13,853 nt of DNA from positions 1 through 13,853 of the forward strand of contig JBGSWL010000130.1 of assembly GCA_041752455.1 (NCBI GenBank), in the 5' to 3' direction. This document shows positions 1-5,834 of this stretch, one piece after another. The notes beneath the pieces were generated by a model. It made no database searches, was not told where the DNA came from, and was given only the letters and a program-made list of their open reading frames with translations. A program made the position numbers and the translations under genes. This stretch comes from JBGSWL01 sp041752455 (GTDB lineage: Bacteria > Pseudomonadota > Alphaproteobacteria > Rhizobiales > Rhizobiaceae). Within the stretch, counting starts at the first letter, position 1. Each line of letters starts with the position of its first letter.

Positions 1-1
1 C

Positions 2-493
2 GCGCTGGACCTTGTGCCGCCGCTGGCTGCGCCTGCACGGCAACAGCCGGCTCCGGCAGCACCCGACAACAGCGGCAGTTGGGTGAGTGATCTCCTGCGC
101 CGTGCATCGACCGACAGCGCACCGGCTGCTGCGCCGCGTGCACCGGCCCAGGCTGTCGAATCGCTGAATTCGCTGTCTGTCGATATTGCCCGCGCCATCG
201 ATCACGATGCGGCAGCCCAGCTTTGGGAACGCTATCGCAGCGGCGAGCGCAACGTGTTCACGCGCCGACTCTACACGCTGAACGGCCAGAAGACCTTTGA
301 CGACATCAAGGCACGCTATGGCAGCGACCAGACCTTCCGCGGATCGGTGGATCGCTACATCGTCGACTTCGAGCGCCTGCTCGACGATGTCTCGAAAAAC
401 GATCGCGACGGCCTGATGGTGCAGACCTACCTCACCTCGGATACCGGCAAGGTTTACACGATGCTGGCACATGCAAGCGGCCGCCTGCGCTGA
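2..493 (+). CDS. C-terminal part of a hypothetical rhizobial protein (5' end outside window)
   Basis: The reading frame is open from the left edge to a TGA at 491-493, so this is the tail of a longer gene. The in-frame GTG at 14 is probably not the true start. The first ~45 visible residues are Ala/Pro-rich low-complexity linker (PAPAAP, APAAAPRAPAQA). A compact, charged, mostly helical domain of about 110 residues follows, beginning near SLNSLSVDIARAID, with WERYRSGERNVFTRRLYTL in the middle and the ending TGKVYTMLAHASGRLR. From memory, this kind of tail closes very large coiled-coil (kinesin- or apolipoprotein-like) hypothetical proteins of rhizobia. That is recollection and was not checked. 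No catalytic motif is visible and the function is unknown. The gene converges on the lipid-transport operon and ends just before a strong terminator. Confidence 0.7.
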   Translation, partial: ALDLVPPLAAPARQQPAPAAPDNSGSWVSDLLRRASTDSAPAAAPRAPAQAVESLNSLSVDIARAIDHDAAAQLWERYRSGERNVFTRRLYTLNGQKTFDDIKARYGSDQTFRGSVDRYIVDFERLLDDVSKNDRDGLMVQTYLTSDTGKVYTMLAHASGRLR

Positions 494-510
494 TCGAACG
501 AGGTTCGTGA

Positions 511-554
511 CGTGAAAAAAGCCCGGCTTCACCGCCGGGCTTTTTCTTTTCACG
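511..554. terminator. Bidirectional intrinsic terminator between convergent genes
   Basis: A perfect 7-bp GC stem, GCCCGGC (521-527) and GCCGGGC (534-540), encloses a 6-nt loop. It is preceded by AAAAAA and followed by TTTTTCTTTT. An outer arm CGTGAAAA (511-518) can also pair with TTTTCACG (547-554). The T-run on the + strand and the A-run, which reads as a T-run on the - strand, let it work in both directions. It lies between the stop at 493 (+) and the stop at 566 (-), so it should end both transcripts. Confidence 0.9.
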
Positions 555-565
555 TCCACTGAGAA

Positions 566-1210
566 TCAGAGGCTGCCGGCGACCCAGGCGACGATCTCGC
601 CGGCAACGCGGGTAAAGGATCGGTCGATCCCGGCGACGATGGCGGCATTGCCTGCCGACGCCGAAACCGCAGTCTCCTGCATGAACACCTGTTGCGCGAC
701 AACAGTTCCATTTCGGTCATTGAGCAGTTTGACGGCAATCTCGACCTCGGCGACGCCGCGGTCGGCAACGAAGCCGAAGGCGCGGATTTCGCTGATCAGT
801 TGGTAGTCGATGGCAAGGCCCTGTCCCGGAAGGCCGATACCGGAGAACCGGTCAGTGGCGTCGAATGCCGCCGCCAGCCGCTGCTGCACGAGTTTGGGCA
901 GCCGGTCGCCCCATTGGGCTTCATCCAGATACTGGATGGTCAGCGGTGCGGTTTCGATGACGATGTTCTGCGAGTCGAGCGCCTTGAGCGCCGCCGGTTC
1001 GTTCACCAGAACCTGGATGCCGCGCCGGACAGATCCGACATCGGCCGGCTGGGCTGCTGAAAGTTTGTAGGTATCAGCCGTGGCTTTGGTGCCACCCAAG
1101 GCGGCGCAGCCTGCCGGAAGCAGCAGCGCCGGGAACAGGGCCAGGAGTGCAAGGCGATGTGCCAACGCTTTGCGACCACCGCGGCCGAATGTTGATCCCG
1201 AATGTCTCAC
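566..1210 (-). CDS. ABC-type transport auxiliary lipoprotein (PqiC/ABC_trans_aux-like), last gene of the MCE operon
   Basis: This is predicted to be a lipoprotein partner of the MCE lipid transporter encoded just upstream, probably sitting in the outer membrane and docking the MCE protein there. With a GTG start at 1210 it is 214 residues. A basic n-region (GRGGRKALAHR) and hydrophobic core (LALLALFPALLL) lead to a clear lipobox LPAGC with the lipidated Cys at about 35. The mature part (VLVNEPAALKALDSQNIVIE, QYLDEAQWGDRLPKLVQQRL, IDYQLISEIRAFGF) matches the ABC-type auxiliary lipoprotein family (PF03886/COG3218) by eye. The start is uncertain. GTG 1210 gives a long n-region, GTG 1216 is also possible, and TTG 1165 would give a compact 20-residue signal peptide; none has a good ribosome binding site. 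The frame stays open to 1399, inside the MCE gene, but that extension reads as spurious. The gap to the MCE stop is 46 bp. Confidence 0.85.
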   Translation of the reverse strand: MRHSGSTFGRGGRKALAHRLALLALFPALLLPAGCAALGGTKATADTYKLSAAQPADVGSVRRGIQVLVNEPAALKALDSQNIVIETAPLTIQYLDEAQWGDRLPKLVQQRLAAAFDATDRFSGIGLPGQGLAIDYQLISEIRAFGFVADRGVAEVEIAVKLLNDRNGTVVAQQVFMQETAVSASAGNAAIVAGIDRSFTRVAGEIVAWVAGSL

Positions 1211-1256
1211 GCGCACAACCCGAACTCGAGGCCCCGCCGGGGCAAGCAGTTTCCTA

Positions 1257-2636
1257 TCAACGCCGTTGCCTGCCGTCAAAGCGCTTGACGGTACCTTCAC
1301 CGCCAAACAGCAACCGCTGCGGATCGCTTTCCAGCGAGGTGATCGCGCTTTCAATGCGCGAGATTGACCGCCGCGTATCGGACACAAGCGTCTCCACATC
1401 CTTCAGGCCGCGATTTGAAAAGCGGTCGAGCCCGGCAGTAATGCCGTCCAGACGCCCGTTCAACGTATCGGCGACCTCGCGGAAAGCCTTCAGCGTCGAT
1501 GTCGCCTCGGCGATCAGGTCGCCACCCGCTTCGCCATTTTCGCCGAGAAACCCGTCAAGTTTGGCAAGAACGCCATCGACCCGAACCGATGCGGCATTCA
1601 GGCGCTCGGCCATTTGCGAGACATTCGTCACGATCGTGTCGATGTCCGTGCGTCGTCCGTCCAGCGTCTCGGTCAGGCGGCCCAGGTCGGCAGCAATCTT
1701 CTGCGCACTCTTTGCCGTCTCGGTGAACCCGCCCACCGCTTCGGCAACCTTGTCCGGTTCGACCGCGCCCAACAGACCGTCAACGCGGTCGAAGGTTGTT
1801 TCGATCCGCGTCCCGACAGTTTCAAGACCTTCGAGCGTGGTGCGTGCGGAGCCGAGGATCTCGTCAAAATCTTCAGATAGCGCACCAAGGTTGCCGGAGA
1901 ACTGGCGCACATCAGCCACGACGGCCTTGATGTCCTCAGGCTTGATCTCCGCGACCAGCTTGTCGATGCCGGACAGGGAACGATCAAGCGTGGTGGCGAC
2001 CGTATCCAGCGTCTTGCCGAGCCCGCCAAGGCCGGTCAGGAAATCGTCGATCCCCTCGGAATTGGCGGCAAGCGCATCGGTCACTTTGCTGGCGTTTTCC
2101 AAGGTCTGGCGGAGCGGTTCGCGGCTGTCGCCGACAAGGCCTTCCAATTCGGTGAGGATGGTGTCGGCGCGGGTGAAGATGTCCTGCGCCGTTGCAAGGA
2201 GATTGTTGACGGCTGACGGATCAGCGGTGATCGTCGCGATCCCGCCGCTCTCGTCGGCGATCGCAAAGACGTTCGGCAGAGTGGCGTCGCCGCCTTCCAG
2301 TTCCACATGGGCAATGCCGGTCAAACCCGTAAAGCCGAGAACCGCCTTGGTCGCCTGCGTGATCGGCAGATCGCGGCGCACCTCGGCCTGCGCAATCACC
2401 GCGCGCGGGTTCGACGCGTCAAAGCGCAGCGAAATGATCTTGCCGACATCGATGCCGTTGAACTTGACCGGCGAACCGACCGCAAGGCCGGTGACAGAAC
2501 CTTCGATCATCAGGTCGAGCTTTGCCGTGTCGCCGCCCGTGTCGATCCGGGCGATCCAGTAGACGAATGCAAAAGCGGCCGCAAACACAAGCACCGTGAA
2601 GGCGCCGACGGCAACGAAATTGGCTTTGGTTTCCAT
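1257..2636 (-). CDS. MlaD-family (MCE domain) lipid-transport substrate-binding protein
   Basis: This is the periplasmic, membrane-anchored substrate-binding component of an MCE-type ABC transporter, which moves phospholipid or other lipid between the inner and outer membranes. It is 459 residues. One N-terminal transmembrane helix (about 8-29, FVAVGAFTVLVFAAAFAFVYWIA) is followed by an MCE domain at about 39-117 with GLAVGSPVKFNGIDVGKI and the pore-loop segment GFTGLTGIAHVELEGG. The remaining ~340 residues are repetitive, amphipathic and helical (LTETLDGRRTDIDTIVTNV, LEGLETVGTRIETTFDRVDG), likely coiled coil. E. coli MlaD has about 183 residues, so the long arm sets this apart and could form a periplasm-spanning tube or stalk (inference). 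The ATG at 2636 lies 3 bp after the ATPase stop, indicating translational coupling. No MlaC-like periplasmic carrier is encoded nearby. Confidence 0.93.
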   Translation of the reverse strand: METKANFVAVGAFTVLVFAAAFAFVYWIARIDTGGDTAKLDLMIEGSVTGLAVGSPVKFNGIDVGKIISLRFDASNPRAVIAQAEVRRDLPITQATKAVLGFTGLTGIAHVELEGGDATLPNVFAIADESGGIATITADPSAVNNLLATAQDIFTRADTILTELEGLVGDSREPLRQTLENASKVTDALAANSEGIDDFLTGLGGLGKTLDTVATTLDRSLSGIDKLVAEIKPEDIKAVVADVRQFSGNLGALSEDFDEILGSARTTLEGLETVGTRIETTFDRVDGLLGAVEPDKVAEAVGGFTETAKSAQKIAADLGRLTETLDGRRTDIDTIVTNVSQMAERLNAASVRVDGVLAKLDGFLGENGEAGGDLIAEATSTLKAFREVADTLNGRLDGITAGLDRFSNRGLKDVETLVSDTRRSISRIESAITSLESDPQRLLFGGEGTVKRFDGRQRR

Positions 2637-2639
2637 GCT

Positions 2640-3428
2640 TTATACTTTGTCCTGAACCGGCGTTTCAATCAGCCGCGCGCGCTTGCCCCGGAAATACGAA
2701 CGGATCCACGGATCATCGTTGGCCAGCATGTCCGAAAGAGGGCCGATGGCCGTAATCTTGCCACCGCCCAGAACGGCAATCCGGTCGGCAACGGTGAACA
2801 GGCTGTCGAGATCGTGGGTCACCATGTAGACGGTCAATCCCAACGTGTCGCGCAGTTTGGCAATCAGTTCATCAAAGTCGGCAGCACCGATCGGGTCAAG
2901 CCCGGAAGTCGGCTCATCGAGAAACACGACGTCCGGATCAAGCGCGAGCGCGCGCGCAAGGGCAGCACGCTTGATCATCCCACCCGACAGTTCCGACGGG
3001 AACTTGCCCGCGTCTTCGGCTTTCAGGCCGACGAGCCGCATCTTGACGATCGCCAGTTCCCGCATCAGCGGCTTTGGCAATGACAGATACTCGCGCATCG
3101 GCACTTCGATGTTTTCGGCAACCGTCAGCGCCGAAAACAGCGCGCCATGCTGAAACAGCACACCCATTCGCATGTCGATGCCGATCCGCTCGGTCTCTGT
3201 GACCTCGTCGAGATCGCGTCCGAACAGGGAAATTGTACCGGATTGCCTGGGCGTGAGGCCGAGGATGGCGCGCAGCAGCACGGACTTGCCCGTGCCCGAG
3301 GCACCGACAAATCCGAGGATCTCGCCGGGCAGCACATCAAGGTCGAGCTTGTCCAGCACGACATGATCGCCGAACTGCACATGCACATTGCGCACGCTGA
3401 TCACCGACGTGTCGACCTTTTGATCCAT
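2640..3428 (-). CDS. ABC transporter ATP-binding protein, MlaF-like
   Basis: This is the cytoplasmic ATPase that powers the MCE lipid transporter, working as a dimer with the MlaE-type permease. It is 262 residues. All the ABC motifs are present: Walker A GASGTGKS (42-49), Q-loop LFQHGALFSALTV (Q93), signature LSGGM (148-152), Walker B VVFLDE with catalytic Glu 172, D-loop SGLDP and H-loop His 205 in VTHD. The signature followed by MIKRAALARALALDPD is typical of the MlaF/Ttg2A subgroup. The C-terminal tail (FRGKRARLIETP) is short and basic. The ATG at 3428 overlaps the permease TGA by one base (TGATG), so the two are almost certainly translationally coupled. Confidence 0.95.
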   Translation of the reverse strand: MDQKVDTSVISVRNVHVQFGDHVVLDKLDLDVLPGEILGFVGASGTGKSVLLRAILGLTPRQSGTISLFGRDLDEVTETERIGIDMRMGVLFQHGALFSALTVAENIEVPMREYLSLPKPLMRELAIVKMRLVGLKAEDAGKFPSELSGGMIKRAALARALALDPDVVFLDEPTSGLDPIGAADFDELIAKLRDTLGLTVYMVTHDLDSLFTVADRIAVLGGGKITAIGPLSDMLANDDPWIRSYFRGKRARLIETPVQDKV

Positions 3429-4618
3429 CAGAAATCCACCGCCGCAAAGAACATGGCAAAAAGGCCGTCAACGACAATGACGACGAATATGGACTTCACC
3501 ACGGCAGAGGTGACGCGCGCGCCGAGTGATTCTGCGCTGCCGCCGACTTTCATGCCTTCGACGGACGCTATGATGCCGATGATGATCGCCATGAACGGCG
3601 CCTTGATGATGCCGGCATAAAACGTCGTCAGGTCGATGGCTTCGCGCGCGCGGGCAATGAAGGCTTCCGGTGCGATGCCCGAATAGGTTTGTGCGACAAA
3701 CATGGCGCCGGCCAGCGCCGCAAAATTGGCAATGAAGGTCAGGAGCGGGAGGGCAACCACCAGTGCAACGAGGCGCGGAAACACCAGCACGCCGATCGGA
3801 TTGAGACCGATGACGGTCAGCGCATCGACTTCTTCGCGCATCTTCATCGAGCCGATTTCCGCCGTGATGGCGCTACCGGACCGCCCGGCGATCATGATCG
3901 CGGTCAGCAGCACGCCGATTTCACGCAGCACGAGGATGGCCACCAGATCGACGACGAAAATCTCGGCGCCGAAATAGCGCAGTTGGAAAGCGCCCTGCTG
4001 GGCAATGATTGCGCCGATGATGAAAGACATCAGCACGATGATCGGAACCGCGCGAATGCCCATGCGGTCGATCTGGGCGACAACCGGCGCCAGCGAAATG
4101 TCGCTGGTGCGGCCCAGCTTCATTTGCGAGCCACGCACCGCAGCGCCGAGAATATGCAGGCCGAAAAGGATGTCCGACCACAGGCCGTGCACATTGCGCC
4201 CGATGACATCAAGCGTCCGGTGCACAAGCCCGGCCGATGGCCCGGCAACCGCCTCTTCGATTGCAGCAGAGGTCGCCTCGACCTCGTCGACAAGGGTTCG
4301 ATGGATGTCGGCAATGCCGGTCAGGCGGGCACTTCCATCAACCGACAAGGCGCGCACCGTGCGCACGAGCATCCACGCGCCGGCGGTATCGAGGTCGGAA
4401 ATGCCGGCGCCATTGACCTCGACATCCTTGCCCTTCGCGGTCTTGCCGACATCGGTGACCGCCTGGCGCAGGTCACTGTCGATTGCACCAACCGTGGTTG
4501 AAATCCATTCGCCAGACAGCGTCAGCACGGCGGAATCCGCTCCGCCCGCAAGGCTGAGCGCCGCCTGTTTTGCAGCGTGACCGGCATTGTCGTCACGGAT
4601 GGTTGACCAAATGGGCAT
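3428..4618 (-). CDS. MlaE-family ABC transporter permease with N-terminal STAS-like domain
   Basis: This is the inner-membrane permease of the MCE lipid transporter and the first gene of its operon. It is 396 residues. Residues ~20-125 look like a STAS domain (VLTLSGEWISTT, DVEVNGAGISDLDTAGAWML, LTGIADIHRTLVDEV), which corresponds to the separate MlaB protein in E. coli. Residues ~140-396 form the MlaE domain, with several hydrophobic helices and the conserved block LREIGVLLTAIMIAGRSGSA followed by ITAEIGSMKMREEVDAL, IGLNPIGVLVFPR and SVEGMKVGGSAESLG. The fusion would deliver the STAS regulator and permease in fixed stoichiometry and explains the absence of a separate mlaB (inference). The ATG at 4618 is the outermost plausible start; its ribosome binding site is weak (AGGCG about 13 nt upstream). 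Transcription likely starts in the divergent region 4619-4714. Confidence 0.93.
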   Translation of the reverse strand: MPIWSTIRDDNAGHAAKQAALSLAGGADSAVLTLSGEWISTTVGAIDSDLRQAVTDVGKTAKGKDVEVNGAGISDLDTAGAWMLVRTVRALSVDGSARLTGIADIHRTLVDEVEATSAAIEEAVAGPSAGLVHRTLDVIGRNVHGLWSDILFGLHILGAAVRGSQMKLGRTSDISLAPVVAQIDRMGIRAVPIIVLMSFIIGAIIAQQGAFQLRYFGAEIFVVDLVAILVLREIGVLLTAIMIAGRSGSAITAEIGSMKMREEVDALTVIGLNPIGVLVFPRLVALVVALPLLTFIANFAALAGAMFVAQTYSGIAPEAFIARAREAIDLTTFYAGIIKAPFMAIIIGIIASVEGMKVGGSAESLGARVTSAVVKSIFVVIVVDGLFAMFFAAVDF

Positions 4619-4674
4619 TTCGACTGTTTAACGCCTAATGACGCTGGCGTCTGCAACTGCAGCGCAACATTCAA

Positions 4675-4697
4675 ATTATGATCGTATGTCGCATACG
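4675..4697. promoter_or_regulatory. Divergent promoter region with candidate operator
   Basis: The 96 bp between the permease ATG (4618, -) and the racemase ATG (4715, +) must hold both promoters. TATGAT at 4677-4682 (+) and CATAAT at 4680-4675 (-) are good -10 matches that overlap each other. Directly beside them, at 4683-4697, is a perfect inverted repeat: CGTATG, spacer TCG, CATACG. No convincing -35 was found for either side. A repressor bound to the repeat would sit over the racemase start point and between the -35 and -10 of the lipid operon. That role is inferred from position and symmetry only. Confidence 0.45.
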
Positions 4698-4701
4698 GTC
4701 C

Positions 4702-4706
4702 GGGAG
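4702..4706 (+). promoter_or_regulatory. Ribosome binding site of the racemase gene
   Basis: GGGAG lies 8 nt before the ATG at 4715. It picks that start over any other in-frame codon. It sits just downstream of the candidate operator, so the leader transcript would be very short. Confidence 0.7.
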
Positions 4707-4714
4707 TTGTTCAC

Positions 4715-5719
4715 ATGGTCGAATCGGTGTCGGTTTCGGTCGCCGTCGAGGAGTGGCCGCTGCGCGTTCCGTTCCGCATTTCGCGCGGGGCGCGCACCAA
4801 GGCGACCGTCGTCGTCTGCACCGTCGAAGGCGGCGGCATGCAGGGCCATGGCGAGTGCGTGCCCTATGCGCGCTACGGCGAGACGGTCGAAAGCGTGATG
4901 GATGAAATCCGCAGCCTGCCGCCGGTCGATCTTGCCGCCTGCGGAACGATGGAACTGCACCAGGCACTGCTGACCATGTTGCCGCCCGGCGCGGCACGCA
5001 ACGCCATCGACTGCGCGCTATGGGACCTCAACGCAAAGCGCGGGCATCGCCATGTGTACACGATGGTGTGTGAGGGGCCGCCCCGCCCGCTGGTGACCGC
5101 CCTGACCCTGTCGCTGGATACACCGGAAGCCATGGCCGATGCGGCCCGTGTCGTCGCTGACCGGTCACTCCTGAAGATCAAGCTTGGCGGCGACCGTGAC
5201 GACATCGCCCGGATGCATGCGGTGGTTGCCAATGCGCCGAATTCCCGGCTGATTGTCGATGCCAATGAATCCTGGACCGAGGACAACCTCACCGAGTTCC
5301 TTCTGGAAGCCGCCCGGCTGCACGTGGCGCTGGTCGAACAGCCGCTGCCGGTCGGCAAGGATGCCATCCTTGCAACGATTCCCCACCCGGTGCCGATCTG
5401 CGCCGACGAAAGCGCGCATGTCACCACCGATCTCGACGGGCTTGGCGGCCGCTATGATGTCGTCAACATCAAGCTCGACAAGACCGGCGGCCTGACGGAA
5501 GCGCTGACGATGCGCGCGAAAGCCCGCGAACTCGGGTTCGGCGTGATGGTCGGCTGCATGGTCGGCTCGTCGCTCGCCATGGCGCCGGCGGTCCTGCTGG
5601 CGCAGGATGCCGACTATGTCGACCTCGACGGCCCGCTGCTGCTTGCGGCCGACCGGCACCCGGCGCTGCACTATTACGGCTCGACCGTCTCGCCGCCGCA
5701 GCCCTCGCTCTGGGGCTGA
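4715..5719 (+). CDS. dgcA: Enolase-superfamily racemase, N-acetyl-D-glutamate racemase DgcA type
   Basis: It is predicted to racemise N-acetyl-D-glutamate to the L form in D-glutamate catabolism; the alternative for this family is L-Ala-D/L-Glu epimerase. It is 334 residues, a usual length. An N-terminal capping domain (to ~120) contains GHGECVPYARYGETVE and the 20s-loop region PFRISRGARTKA. The (beta/alpha)7-beta barrel carries the expected residues: KxK base pair K154/K156 in LLKIKLGG, metal ligands D182 (VDANESW), E208 (VEQPLP) and D231 (CADES), and the opposite catalytic lysine K256 in NIKLDKTGG (K253 nearby). GVMVGCMVGSSLAMAP and the Trp-Gly end (PSLWG) also match the DgcA/AEE group. The DgcN partner is not in the window. 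The ribosome binding site GGGAG at 4702 fixes the start. The gene is divergent from the lipid-transport operon and 115 bp upstream of maeB on the same strand. Class is nearly certain; substrate is inferred. Confidence 0.85.
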   Translation: MVESVSVSVAVEEWPLRVPFRISRGARTKATVVVCTVEGGGMQGHGECVPYARYGETVESVMDEIRSLPPVDLAACGTMELHQALLTMLPPGAARNAIDCALWDLNAKRGHRHVYTMVCEGPPRPLVTALTLSLDTPEAMADAARVVADRSLLKIKLGGDRDDIARMHAVVANAPNSRLIVDANESWTEDNLTEFLLEAARLHVALVEQPLPVGKDAILATIPHPVPICADESAHVTTDLDGLGGRYDVVNIKLDKTGGLTEALTMRAKARELGFGVMVGCMVGSSLAMAPAVLLAQDADYVDLDGPLLLAADRHPALHYYGSTVSPPQPSLWG

Positions 5720-5792
5720 GCACCGGCCACCTTAAACGGTTGGGCGAAGGCATTTTGCCGCAGGCGCACTCGACGCAGGCCGTCCGGTGCTC
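5718..5792 (+). repeat. Separated 9-bp inverted repeat spanning the dgcA-maeB gap
   Basis: GAGCACCGG at 5718-5726, overlapping the racemase stop codon, is the exact reverse complement of CCGGTGCTC at 5784-5792. The 57 nt between them also contain TTGGG and, just outside the right arm, CCCAA. In a read-through transcript this could fold into a long-range stem upstream of maeB. It may be chance. No T-run follows, so it is not a standard terminator. Confidence 0.3.
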
Positions 5793-5820
5793 TACCCAAG
5801 GCGGGCAAAGGGCACGCGTC

Positions 5821-5829
5821 GGGGGAGAG
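5821..5829 (+). promoter_or_regulatory. Strong ribosome binding site of maeB
   Basis: The purine run GGGGGAGAG ends 5 nt before the ATG at 5835. It decides the start in favour of 5835 over the in-frame TTG or GTG-type codons upstream (for example near 5787), whose extra residues look unrelated to the family. Confidence 0.8.
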
Positions 5830-5834
5830 TTTTC

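Noticed and set aside
1211..1399. Upstream extension of the lipoprotein frame into the MCE gene, to 1399
   Set aside because: The extra ~63 residues are basic and low-complexity, overlap the MCE coding end, and would bury the signal peptide in the middle of the protein.
1147..2562. Long plus-strand open frame (471 codons) opposite the MCE gene
   Set aside because: It is a Ser/Arg/Pro-rich antisense shadow of a clear MCE protein, with no ribosome binding site and no recognisable motif; long antisense frames are expected at this GC content.
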